Assembly: GCA_024235135.1 (NCBI GenBank) | Contig: JACKMZ010000001.1 | Coordinates: 755,001-819,000, forward strand | Direction of reading: 5' to 3' | Length of the DNA: 64,000 nucleotides | Origin: Gammaproteobacteria bacterium | Lineage (GTDB): Bacteria > Pseudomonadota > Gammaproteobacteria > Competibacterales > Competibacteraceae | The notes under the pieces: generated by a model | Told to the model about the DNA's origin: nothing | Databases searched by the model: none | Seen by the model: only the letters and a program-made list of their open reading frames with translations | Shown: piece after piece, positions 51,168 to 60,285 of the stretch | Layout: every line of letters begins with the position of its first letter | Numbering within the stretch: the stretch's first letter is position 1 | Made by a program: the position numbers and the translations under genes

Positions 51168-51713
51168 TCAGCGTAGGAATTCCCGGCTGATCGTCTTGAA
51201 AATATTGGTGCCCGCCCGTTCCAACCACTCGAAAGCCACCATTTCCCGGCTGACGACGCGCACGCCGTCATCGCGCAGGCGCGTCAGAGCCAACTCTCTA
51301 TCTTCCGCACGGCGTGAGGCCACGCCGTCGGCCATCACATACACCGCTTTGCCCTGTGCCCGCAGACCGAGCGCGGTTTGCAACACGCACACGTGGGCTT
51401 CGGCTCCCAGCACGATAAACTGATCCCTGTTGCAGGCGGCAATGCGGTCCTGACAGGCGGGCTCGGCCGTACAGGAGAAATGTGTCTTGGTCATGATCAT
51501 GGACTCGTGTATGGTCTCTTTCAGTACGGTCACGGTCGGTCCAAGACCCTGCGGATACTGTTCCGAGACCACCACCGGTACGCCGAGCCGGGTAGCGATG
51601 CGCATGAGCCAATGGGCGTTGGCAATCACCGCCTCGGCATTCTGTACGGCGGCCATCAGCCGTTCTTGCATATCGATGACGAGCAAACACGAGCGGGCGG
51701 CTTCAATCAGCAC
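51168..51713 (-). CDS. Isochorismatase-family cysteine hydrolase
   Basis: This 181-residue alpha/beta hydrolase belongs to the isochorismatase-like family (YcaC subgroup). The catalytic triad is present as LLVIDMQERL (Asp), MTKTHFSC (Lys) and AEAHVCVLQTA (Cys). The substrate is unknown. The start is a GTG at 51713, supported by GAGG eight bases upstream. It is convergent with the nif group and divergent from the cytochrome gene. Confidence 0.9.
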   Translation of the reverse strand: MLIEAARSCLLVIDMQERLMAAVQNAEAVIANAHWLMRIATRLGVPVVVSEQYPQGLGPTVTVLKETIHESMIMTKTHFSCTAEPACQDRIAACNRDQFIVLGAEAHVCVLQTALGLRAQGKAVYVMADGVASRRAEDRELALTRLRDDGVRVVSREMVAFEWLERAGTNIFKTISREFLR

Positions 51714-51870
51714 GACGTAGTCCTCATGGCGGATTTATTCCGCACAGCATAGTCCTTTCCGGAAGCGATGGGAGGCGCGGTTGCTCGGTCCCCCCGGATC
51801 GAGACCGGTGAATGCGGTGACTGCGCCGAACGGCACGGGTTGGAGGCTGGAATTGAGCACGACGAATTGG

Positions 51871-54366
51871 ATGGGATTGCATTTGATTACAAACAACTAT
51901 TTGCAAACTGCAAGACGTTTCTTGCCGTTGTTGCTTGCCGTTGTTGGATACGACTCTCTTCTTGAAGGTCTACGTCGCTTGGCAGGCCGTGTTTGGCGCT
52001 GGCCCGCGCGAGCCGGGGAAAGAATCGCCGACGCGGGGAGCAGCGGTATATGGCGGGTGCTCGGCTTGTGTTGTGTGATGGTCTCCGTGGCGCATGGCGC
52101 TGATACGCCACCTTCCGTCGAAGCGGCGCCATCCGCCGGTGATTCCTCCAATCAACCTCAGCTTGCCCACTTCGTGGGACGCACGGTCTGCCGGCAATGC
52201 CATCTGCAGGAGGAACAGCATTGGCTGAATTCGCCTCACGATCTGGCCATGCAGGAAGCGAACGAAAAGTCCGTGCTAGGCGATTTTCAGGATGCCCGGT
52301 TCGATTATTTCGGCACTGTCAGCACCTTTTTTCGGCGCGATGGCCGCTACATGGTGAATACCGACGGTCCCGACGGAAAGATGCGGGACTACGAGATCCG
52401 CTACACCTTCGGCTATTATCCACTCCAGCAATACCTGATCGAGATGCCTGGCGGGCGCCTGCAGGCATTCGGTATCGCCTGGGATAGCCGGCCGGCGAGC
52501 GAGGGGGGGCAACGCTGGTTCCATCTGTATCCCGAAAAGCCCGTCAAGTCCCAGGACCGCCTGCATTGGACACGTCCCGATCAGAACTGGAACTTCATGT
52601 GCGCCGAATGCCATTCGACTGACCTCAAGAAGAACTATGAGGCCGCGACGGATGGCTATCACACCACCTGGGAAGAGATCAACGTGTCCTGCGAAGCCTG
52701 CCACGGACCGGGTTCCCAGCATGTGGCTTGGGCCAAGGAATCCGACGGCAAGTCGTATCCTGCCGGCAGTGACAAGGGCTTGGTCGTGAAACTCGACGAG
52801 CGAGCCGGCGCGAGCTGGATCATGAATCCACAAACCGGCACGGCCCAGCGCAATCCGGCCAAGCAGACCCACCGCGAAATCGAAATGTGCGCCCGCTGTC
52901 ATTCCCGACGGGGCGTGCTGGCGCATGAATACGAGTACGGCAAGCCTTTGCTGGAAACGCATCTACCGCAACTGCTGACCAACGGCATGTATTTTCCGGA
53001 TGGCCAGATCGAGGAAGAGGTCTACGTTTACGGTTCTTTCCTGCAAAGCAAAATGTACCAGGCGGGCGTCACTTGCAGCGATTGCCACGAACCGCACAGC
53101 CTGAAGCTGAGGGCGCCGGGCAATGCGGTTTGTTTGCAATGTCACCAGGCCGATAAATTCAATACCCCAGCCCACCATTTCCATCCGGTTGATTCGGCGG
53201 GAGCGAGTTGTGCCGAATGTCACATGCCCCCAAGGACCTATATGGTCGTGGACCCGCGTCATGACCACAGCATGCGTGTGCCTCGCCCCGATCTGTCGGT
53301 CAAGCTCGGCGCCCCTAACGCCTGCAATCAATGTCATCAGAACCGAACGGCCGAGTGGGCGGCGGAGCAAGTCAAGAACTGGTATGGCGATACACCTTCT
53401 GGTTATCAACACTATGCCGAAACCTTGCAGGCCGCACGCACCCATCGGACCGATGCCGAAAGCCTGCTCAGCGTCCTGGCCGACAACGCCGACCAGCCGG
53501 TCATGGCCCGCGCTACCGCGCTGGCAGCCTTGAGCGATTACCTCAGCCCAACATCGTTGGCTTCGGTCCAACGGGGCGTGCAGAGCGACGATCCCCTGCT
53601 GCGTCTGGGAGCCGTCGATGCGTTGCAGGCTGCTCCCTTGCCGTTGCGTTGGCAACTGGCCGCGGATTTGCTGCAGGACCCGGTGCTGGCCGTTCGCGTC
53701 GCGGCGGGACGTTTGTTGACCACGATTCCGGCGGAGCAATTGAGCCAGGAACAGCAGGCGGTCTTGAACAAAGCCATCGCCGACTACATCGCCACCCAGC
53801 AAGCCAATGCCGATCGTCCCGAGTCGCTGGCGAATCTGGGGGGGCTTTATGCGGACCTGGGCAAGTGGGACCAGGCGGAAGCGGCCTATCGCACGGCCTT
53901 GAAATTACAGCCGGATTTCGTGCCGGCTTATGTCAACCTGGCCGATTTTTATCGGTTACGGGGCCATGACGAGGAAGGGGAAAAATTACTGCGGCAGGCG
54001 CTGACCATCGAAGCGGACAACGCCGATGTGATGCATTCCCTGGGATTGTTGCTGGTGCGTGCCAAGCGTCAGGATGAAGCACTCAAGATGCTGGCCGAAT
54101 CCGCCCGCCGGAGTCCGGACAATCCACGCTATAGCTATGTTTATGCCTTGGCCTTACAGAGCGGCGGCGATATCGAACAGGCCATCAAGGTACTGGAGGA
54201 TGCACATCAACGCTTTCCCGGCGACCGCGAAATACTCTACGCCTTGGCGAGCTACCATCATGAAAACGGCAATCCGTTCGCGGCTCGTCTGTATGCCGGC
54301 AAGTTGCGCGCGTTGTCGCCACAAGATCCCGCGGTTCAGCGGTTATTGCAGCAATTGCAGGAATGA
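51871..54366 (+). CDS. Eight-haem c-type cytochrome with HEAT-like and TPR regions
   Basis: This large exported protein has eight CXXCH sites (CRQCH, CAECH, CEACH, CARCH, CSDCH, CLQCH, CAECH, CNQCH) in its first 500 residues. An alpha-helical HEAT-like part follows (ARATALAALSDYLSPTSLAS), then several TPR units (YADLGKWDQAEAAYRTALKL). An export signal is likely near IWRVLGLCCVMVSVAHGA, preceded by a long N-terminal extension. I chose the ATG at 51871; a frame from 51781 is open, and neither has a clear ribosome-binding site. It may be an electron-transfer or multiheme reductase component. Confidence 0.82.
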   Translation: MGLHLITNNYLQTARRFLPLLLAVVGYDSLLEGLRRLAGRVWRWPARAGERIADAGSSGIWRVLGLCCVMVSVAHGADTPPSVEAAPSAGDSSNQPQLAHFVGRTVCRQCHLQEEQHWLNSPHDLAMQEANEKSVLGDFQDARFDYFGTVSTFFRRDGRYMVNTDGPDGKMRDYEIRYTFGYYPLQQYLIEMPGGRLQAFGIAWDSRPASEGGQRWFHLYPEKPVKSQDRLHWTRPDQNWNFMCAECHSTDLKKNYEAATDGYHTTWEEINVSCEACHGPGSQHVAWAKESDGKSYPAGSDKGLVVKLDERAGASWIMNPQTGTAQRNPAKQTHREIEMCARCHSRRGVLAHEYEYGKPLLETHLPQLLTNGMYFPDGQIEEEVYVYGSFLQSKMYQAGVTCSDCHEPHSLKLRAPGNAVCLQCHQADKFNTPAHHFHPVDSAGASCAECHMPPRTYMVVDPRHDHSMRVPRPDLSVKLGAPNACNQCHQNRTAEWAAEQVKNWYGDTPSGYQHYAETLQAARTHRTDAESLLSVLADNADQPVMARATALAALSDYLSPTSLASVQRGVQSDDPLLRLGAVDALQAAPLPLRWQLAADLLQDPVLAVRVAAGRLLTTIPAEQLSQEQQAVLNKAIADYIATQQANADRPESLANLGGLYADLGKWDQAEAAYRTALKLQPDFVPAYVNLADFYRLRGHDEEGEKLLRQALTIEADNADVMHSLGLLLVRAKRQDEALKMLAESARRSPDNPRYSYVYALALQSGGDIEQAIKVLEDAHQRFPGDREILYALASYHHENGNPFAARLYAGKLRALSPQDPAVQRLLQQLQE

Positions 54367-54397
54367 ACGCCACGTCCGGTACCCCGCGTTCGGAAAG

Positions 54398-56188
54398 TCA
54401 TGACGGTGCGGTCGGATCGGCTTCGATGGTTCCATTCGCGAATTGCAGCAGAGCCGGATGCTCGCCGCTGAGCGCCAGACGCCAAAGTTCGAAAGCGGCG
54501 CAATACCAGACGAGTAATTTTTCCATCTCGCCCGACGCGGGGTCATCGAAGACGCGCATAAGCCAATCGTGATCCACATAAGCTGGCCATGCGGCATCGG
54601 GCGCCGACAAGAGTTGCCGGAGCGCGTTGTGCTCCCGTTGGTAGCCGAAATCGAAGAACTCGTTTAGGAGCCCGCTTCGCGGGCGCCAGCGGATGCTTTC
54701 CGGCAGCCAACCCTTCATGGACTGTCGGGCGAGCCATTTGGTGTGCCCGTTGCGGAAACAGTGATAACTCGGAAGGGACAGCATGAAATCGACCAGGTCG
54801 GGATCGCGAAAAGGATCGAGAATTTCAATCCCGCAGCGTGAGGCAAAAAACGACTCCTCACTGTCGCCATCGGCGGCCCATTGACCGAGGGCGGATTGGA
54901 AGTGATCCGGTCTTGGGTGATGGATCGATTCGGGTGGCCACGGTTCGTGAGCGGTTCGCCAGTGCCGTCGCGCATCGGAGGTGAGCCAGTCCGGCGGTGT
55001 GGCGGGCCGATCCGGCCAAGCCAGGACGTATTTTCCCAGGCGTCGGGTGGCGGGATCGCGCCATACGCCGATCGGGCCTTGGTGGCGTAGGCGGCGGGCG
55101 ATGTGCGTCAATATCGTACGATAACGACCGTCACGCCAGCTTTCCAGCAGGAGATAAGCCGGGTTGGGATAGAGTAAATCCCCCGCCGCTCCGTTGAGCA
55201 GGACTCGGCAACCATCGGCCGCTGCCGCGCGATAGACCCTAGATTTCAGAAGACGATAACAATTCGCCGTGGGGGAATTGGGGTTGACCGGCCAGGCCGG
55301 TAAATTTCGCATCGGCCATGCCATCATGCCGGGCAGTAGCTTCAAGCGACATCCGACGTAATCGGCACAGGCCGTGATCGCGGCGCTTTCATCGGCGTTT
55401 CGGCAGTCCGGCAGCGACCAGGAATAGGCGGTCAAGGTTCCCCCGGAATCGTGCAATCGGCGTTGTGCCAGCGCGGCCAGTGGTCCGGAGTCCATGCCGC
55501 CACTCAGCATGATGCCGACCTGTTCCCCGGTATCCGTCAATCTGCGGGCGATGGCTTGATCCAAGAGTTCGCGGAAATGCTCGGCGTATTCAACATCGTG
55601 GCGATAACGAAGCGGGCGTCGGCCCAGAGTCAACGGCGTGCGTTGACAGGTGACGGCTTCTGCCGTGTAGACCACGCATTCGCCGGGCAGCAATTTGCGG
55701 ATAGCCTGAAAGGGCGTATGGTTATCGACTGGCCTGGAAAAGGCGAAATGTTGCGCCAACCAAATATCGTCGGGTTGATGGGATACCGCAGGATGCGCCA
55801 ACAACGCCGATGGCTCGCTAGCGGCCAGCAAGTACTTCGATGAGGAAAAATAATACAGACACCGCCGACCGAAGGGCTCCCGGTAGAGAACGATACGGGC
55901 TTGTTCGGGGGCACCGTCACGATCCGTCAGCAGCAGTACGAAAGGACCCTGCAATCGGAATAGGCCATCGCATCCTTCCTGCTTCCAGATTCTGAGCGCC
56001 AAGGCGGCATCGCTGATTCTGTCCCGTTCGTGGGCGATGGCGAGCGCCTTGCAAAGTTCGTCGCGGTTGGTCAGATAACCATCCAGGACCATACGGCAGG
56101 CGCCATCCTGGATCGGTTCAATGCCGGATGTGGAATCGAGTGGTAACTCAGCGAATCTGTCGCGTTCGATAATGACTGAATAGGTCAC
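54398..56188 (-). CDS. Asparagine-synthetase-like amide/isopeptide-forming enzyme lacking Cys2
   Basis: This 596-residue AsnB-like protein has an intact ATP-pyrophosphatase loop (SGGMDS, residues 229-234) and the synthetase domain (NGAAGDLLYPNPA, LDPFRDPDLVDFML). Its N-terminal class II amidotransferase domain begins MTYSV instead of MCGI, so the glutaminase nucleophile is missing. Such proteins do not use glutamine and include lasso-peptide cyclases, beta-lactam synthetases and O-antigen/exopolysaccharide-linked enzymes. Translation starts at a GTG at 56188. It follows the C25 peptidase gene by 120 bases on the same strand. No B1/B2 lasso leader proteins are in the window. Confidence 0.8.
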   Translation of the reverse strand: MTYSVIIERDRFAELPLDSTSGIEPIQDGACRMVLDGYLTNRDELCKALAIAHERDRISDAALALRIWKQEGCDGLFRLQGPFVLLLTDRDGAPEQARIVLYREPFGRRCLYYFSSSKYLLAASEPSALLAHPAVSHQPDDIWLAQHFAFSRPVDNHTPFQAIRKLLPGECVVYTAEAVTCQRTPLTLGRRPLRYRHDVEYAEHFRELLDQAIARRLTDTGEQVGIMLSGGMDSGPLAALAQRRLHDSGGTLTAYSWSLPDCRNADESAAITACADYVGCRLKLLPGMMAWPMRNLPAWPVNPNSPTANCYRLLKSRVYRAAAADGCRVLLNGAAGDLLYPNPAYLLLESWRDGRYRTILTHIARRLRHQGPIGVWRDPATRRLGKYVLAWPDRPATPPDWLTSDARRHWRTAHEPWPPESIHHPRPDHFQSALGQWAADGDSEESFFASRCGIEILDPFRDPDLVDFMLSLPSYHCFRNGHTKWLARQSMKGWLPESIRWRPRSGLLNEFFDFGYQREHNALRQLLSAPDAAWPAYVDHDWLMRVFDDPASGEMEKLLVWYCAAFELWRLALSGEHPALLQFANGTIEADPTAPS

Positions 56189-56308
56189 GCTGTAACCTTG
56201 TCCGATAAGGCGTCACGTAGGAAGTTTTTCCGCCGTGACGGCCCCGAAGTCACCGGCTCCTGAATGCCACCGATGACCAAGCTTCGCGGGTTGCTTGGAG
56301 AATGGTTC

Positions 56309-59300
56309 CTATTTTAGTTCAGTCGCGGGATCGCCGAGGAGGACGAAGCCACGTAGAGCGGAGGCGGCTTTGGGATTGCCGGTGATATAACGACGCTGGG
56401 CCGCGCGCAGGGCCTCGCCGAGGGTGGGCTGTTGGGCGTATTGGCGGAAGAACTCCGTACCGAAATCGCGCAGCAGATTGAGGTCGGTCAAGGCGGTGGC
56501 GCCCAGGACGCCGGCGGCGCCGTGATCCTGAAGGAGGAAGCCGTTGGCCAGGGTGTCCTGATTGGGATCGACGAAGTAGGTATTCCAACAACCCCATTGG
56601 GTGACGAGATGGGGGGTGGGATTGGTCAAGCGCCGGGCGTCGTCGGCCCACAGGAGGATGCCGTGGCTGGGATTGAGGCCCCAGATGCGGAAGCTGGAAT
56701 GGCCGACGTAGCTGACCAGGGCGCCGTCCTGATCGAGGGCCTGGAGGAGCGCGGCTTGGGCGTTGGGCAATCCCTCGTCGTCGACATAAAAGGTCTGCGT
56801 GACGAAGCGGTTGAGCAGGGGCTGGGCCTGCTCCTCGCTGACCTGAGCGAACTGGCGGCCGCCGTCGGAGGGGCCGGCGGCGAGCACGGCGCGGGTGGGA
56901 GGTTGGTAGTGGACCAGCTTATCCGCCACTGCGGTCAACTCGGCCACGGTGCGCACTGGCAGGCGGCCGATGGCGGCCTGGGGAATGCCGTTGTCGTTGT
57001 AATCGACGAAGCGGTTATCGGCCGGGGCCTGAGTGACCAGGGAATCGGTGGCGGCATAGAAGGTGGGGATGAAGCTCTGACTGGCCAGGCCCAGATAATC
57101 GCGATAATCGTAGGAATCGCCGCCGACCAACAGGACGAAGGGCGGGCGGGCCTGACGCAGATAAGCGCGGAGGGCTTCGGGGTCCACCGCGAAATCGCTA
57201 TAAGCGGCATACAGGGATTGCACATCGAGCACGGCGGTGGAATAACCCCGACTTTCCTGCAAAGCTGCCAACTGAGTCAGGGCCGGGGTGTCGAGGAATT
57301 GCGGATGGCTGACGATGAGATAATCCACCGCGCCCCGCTCGGGGGTCTGCGCCGGTTGCGGGATGGCGGCCTGCACGATGGGCGTTTGCAAAGCCCGGCC
57401 ATCGGCCGCTTGCCAAGCGCCTGCGCCCTTCAAGATGACCGACCCGTCGCCGACCCGGCGTTGCGCGCCTTTCCAGGCCACGGTTTCGCCCTGGAAACCG
57501 CTGACCTGGACCGGACTCGTCACATTCGTCGGAATAGTCCCCCGCCAAGCGCCGTCCTGGGCCTGGGTCTGGCGGGCGTAAGCGACGGTGAAGCCGTCGA
57601 AGGCTTGGATGTCGTAGGCAAAGCCGGTATCGCCGGGGGCTTCCAAGGTCAAGGTATTGCCCGAGGCCGTCAGCGCGCCTTCCGGCACCGTGAAGTCACG
57701 GCTGGCATCCCGATTGCCATCGAAGGAAAAATCGGCCAGCGTCTGTTCGTTGACCTTCACCCGCAGATGATGATCGTCCCCGACGCCGGGCCAATCGGTG
57801 ACCCCCCACAGCGTCAGATGCAAGGTGGCGTCCCCCCCGGCGTAGCCGGGCAGCGCGAAGGACCGGGAAAGACTGGCCGACCGCCCGTAGGCCGTCAGCC
57901 ACTGGTCGTACCAGGGATCGATGGGCGAGGTAAAGGAATACGCCTTCTGCCGTTCGAACACGAGGCGGTCGGGGAAGACCTCGGGCGCTGCGTTGCGGGC
58001 CTTGAGAAGAGGCACGTTCTTGACCGCCTTGACCTGGCTCGGATCGAGCCGCAGGCGATAGGCGTTGCGGCCGCTGTAAAGCGTGTCGGCGATCGTCCCG
58101 ACGAATTCCAGACTGTCGCCGTCATCGAACAGACCATTGGCGTTGGCGTCCAGCACATAGCGTGGCGCCCCCTGGCCGTCGTCGGTCAAGGCCAGTTGCG
58201 CCACGGGCGCTAGTGAAAAGTCGGCGCCGGCCGCCTGCAAGGCCGCGAAGCTAATCCGCTGAATACCCGGTTCCGTCACCCACAGCAGGGCATCGGCCTG
58301 GCCGGTCGTGGCGCTGCTCATCCGGCGGGTGCGCGCCAGCGACTTCGACGTCCCCGCGTTCTCCGCCGCGATCGCGGCCCAATCGATGGGCTGCGCGTGG
58401 CTCACGGCATCGAAGCCATAGGACTGACCCACCGTGAACGGGCCATGCCGTTCGGTTTGACCGTGGCTGTCCCAGCCCTCGATCAGCAGTTCGTCCACGT
58501 CACCCGAGACCGCCGCGCTGTACCGCTGCGGCTCCAGCGAGTCGATGACCGAGGAAGGAATCAGTTGTTCGGTCAGGGGTCGCCAGGCCATTTCCCCCTG
58601 CCGCCGGCCGTACAGGTGGAAGCCGACGTTGCGGGTCTCGGTGGCCGTGGTCCAGTCCACCCGCAAACCGGCCTTCGTGACGTGGGAATCCACGCTGGCT
58701 AGGGTGACCGGTACGGTGTCATCCTCAACACAAGCGGCGGGAAAGGCCACGCCATCCACCAACATCGTCTGGTTGAGAATCTCGAACCGGACATAGCGTG
58801 CGCCTTCGGAGGGAACAGTGACATTGACGTATTGCAGAACCTGATTGGTCGGGGGTTGCGCAAGCGTTCCCCAGGTGCCGAAGCTACCCAAGTTGGTGTA
58901 AGTGATGTTATCCGCCGAAGTTTCAATACCGATCAGATTATTGTTATAGGAGGTCGCGAGAGAGAACGTCAGCGCAGCGCCACCGGGAACGAAATGCTCC
59001 AGTTCGACGATTAGATCGCTCCCGGTAGCATTGCCCTGCGCCGAGACGTTCCAGGGAGGACTACCCGCTGCCTGAATGGCGCCGATGCTTTTTTCCGGTT
59101 CTGTAAATGCTGTACTTGAAACGACTGCCGATGCATATCCCAAATAGCCCGTGCTGGCGGTATTCAACGTTGTGCCGGCAGGACAGCTTTGCAGCGTGGG
59201 CGGTGGTTTTACGCAGGCCGAGGTATAGGCTACCCCATCGACCATGACTTCCGGGTTGAGAATCTCGAATTTGACGTAGCGTGCGCCGGCCGCCGGAACC

Positions 59301-59788
59301 GTAACGGTCAGGCGCTGTAGTATCTGATTCGCCGATGGCTGCCCGAGACTGCCGCTCATGCCATAGGTGCTCCCCGCGCCATCCAGGTTATCGTATGTGA
59401 CGTTGTCCGGAGATGTCTGAATGTGCGCCAGACTGGCGTTATTGAGCGTGGACAGGGAGAGGATCAAGGATTGACTCGCGGGGACGAAATCCTCCAATTC
59501 GACGATCAGTACGCTTCCAGCCGCGCTATTGCGGGCCGTCACTTCCCACGGTGGGTTGCCCACCGCGTCGATGACTCCGATGGCCCTGTTGGGGTCGGTG
59601 AAACCGTTATTGATTACATCCCAGCCGTAGCCCAGATAACCCGTGCCGGCGGTTTCCTGAGTAGTGCCCGAAGGACAAGCCTGAGCCAGTGCCGAGGATT
59701 CCGTTACGACGCTCAGTATCCCTAATAAAAGACAGGCAACGATAGGTTTTGCCTGTCTGTGCTTTCGCGCAAGAAACGTTGTGAACAT
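56309..59788 (-). CDS. C25-family (gingipain-like) secreted cysteine peptidase
   Basis: This is a 1159-residue exported peptidase. A signal peptide (KPIVACLLLGILSVVTE, cleavage near ALAQA) is followed by two homologous beta-rich domains of about 165 residues, each beginning with TGYLGY and ending with ILN-x-VDGVA-x-ACV. The peptidase C25 domain is C-terminal: candidate catalytic His1030 in YVGHSSFRIWG and Cys1067 in TQWGCWNTYF, matching the His-Cys dyad of gingipains. There is no recognisable type IX secretion CTD or PEP-CTERM, so how it leaves the cell is unclear. It may process a partner product. Confidence 0.83.
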   Translation of the reverse strand: MFTTFLARKHRQAKPIVACLLLGILSVVTESSALAQACPSGTTQETAGTGYLGYGWDVINNGFTDPNRAIGVIDAVGNPPWEVTARNSAAGSVLIVELEDFVPASQSLILSLSTLNNASLAHIQTSPDNVTYDNLDGAGSTYGMSGSLGQPSANQILQRLTVTVPAAGARYVKFEILNPEVMVDGVAYTSACVKPPPTLQSCPAGTTLNTASTGYLGYASAVVSSTAFTEPEKSIGAIQAAGSPPWNVSAQGNATGSDLIVELEHFVPGGAALTFSLATSYNNNLIGIETSADNITYTNLGSFGTWGTLAQPPTNQVLQYVNVTVPSEGARYVRFEILNQTMLVDGVAFPAACVEDDTVPVTLASVDSHVTKAGLRVDWTTATETRNVGFHLYGRRQGEMAWRPLTEQLIPSSVIDSLEPQRYSAAVSGDVDELLIEGWDSHGQTERHGPFTVGQSYGFDAVSHAQPIDWAAIAAENAGTSKSLARTRRMSSATTGQADALLWVTEPGIQRISFAALQAAGADFSLAPVAQLALTDDGQGAPRYVLDANANGLFDDGDSLEFVGTIADTLYSGRNAYRLRLDPSQVKAVKNVPLLKARNAAPEVFPDRLVFERQKAYSFTSPIDPWYDQWLTAYGRSASLSRSFALPGYAGGDATLHLTLWGVTDWPGVGDDHHLRVKVNEQTLADFSFDGNRDASRDFTVPEGALTASGNTLTLEAPGDTGFAYDIQAFDGFTVAYARQTQAQDGAWRGTIPTNVTSPVQVSGFQGETVAWKGAQRRVGDGSVILKGAGAWQAADGRALQTPIVQAAIPQPAQTPERGAVDYLIVSHPQFLDTPALTQLAALQESRGYSTAVLDVQSLYAAYSDFAVDPEALRAYLRQARPPFVLLVGGDSYDYRDYLGLASQSFIPTFYAATDSLVTQAPADNRFVDYNDNGIPQAAIGRLPVRTVAELTAVADKLVHYQPPTRAVLAAGPSDGGRQFAQVSEEQAQPLLNRFVTQTFYVDDEGLPNAQAALLQALDQDGALVSYVGHSSFRIWGLNPSHGILLWADDARRLTNPTPHLVTQWGCWNTYFVDPNQDTLANGFLLQDHGAAGVLGATALTDLNLLRDFGTEFFRQYAQQPTLGEALRAAQRRYITGNPKAASALRGFVLLGDPATELK

Positions 59789-59868
59789 AAAAATCTCGCT
59801 TTAACAGAACCGGGGCGAGACGAGAGGAAATGGAATTGATAAATAGCGGCGGACGTTGGTTTAAGGGG

Positions 59869-60243
59869 CTATTGAGCCACTTTCCATTCCCCGGTGGAGG
59901 GGTCTTTGCAAAAAGTAAAATCGCTATGCCCGGTGAAGCCCCCGGCCGTGCTGGTGAACTCGACTTTCCGGCAAGAATGGCCGTCTATTTCAAAGGTGTT
60001 GACGGGTTTGATAGAGCCGTGGCTGGAAGTATCCGGGTTCTGCCAGCTCACCGTCTCGCCGTCTGGGGTTTGGTTCAGGGCCTTTTCCCCAGCGGCCGTG
60101 AACAAGTCCCAATCCTTGTCACTAAACTTCTCTACCGCTGAATACTGGAGAAAGCGCCAAGCCGTGGCGAAAGCCGACGTCGGGTAAAGGATGTTACTCG
60201 CCAGCAAAACGGCGGTTGCAAGGATAAAGGGTTTCATTGTCAT
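59869..60243 (-). CDS. Small exported protein, surface-antigen C-terminal domain type
   Basis: This 124-residue protein has a signal peptide (MKPFILATAVLLASNILYP, cleavage near AFA) and a domain with ETVSWQNPDTSSHGSIKPV and CRKVEFTSTAGG, like the C-terminal domain of RT0821/Lpp0805-type surface proteins. The ATG at 60243 has GGAGG about ten bases upstream. The function is unknown. It is on the same strand as the C25 gene, 80 bases before it, and follows the ABC exporter by about 40 bases. Confidence 0.75.
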   Translation of the reverse strand: MTMKPFILATAVLLASNILYPTSAFATAWRFLQYSAVEKFSDKDWDLFTAAGEKALNQTPDGETVSWQNPDTSSHGSIKPVNTFEIDGHSCRKVEFTSTAGGFTGHSDFTFCKDPSTGEWKVAQ

Positions 60244-60285
60244 CGGCGGATATCCTCCGGGTGTGATTGTCGTTGGCGTCATGGA

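Noticed and set aside
56190..56290. A short frame before the asparagine-synthetase homologue as a lasso-peptide precursor
   Set aside because: It has no ATG, no conserved leader threonine position and no clear core; only the overlap with the GTG is suggestive.
56432..58213. A long open frame of 593 codons on the plus strand opposite the C25 peptidase
   Set aside because: It is antisense to a clear gene, has low-complexity Gly/Ala/Val-rich sequence and shows no family motif; it arises from GC-rich codon bias.
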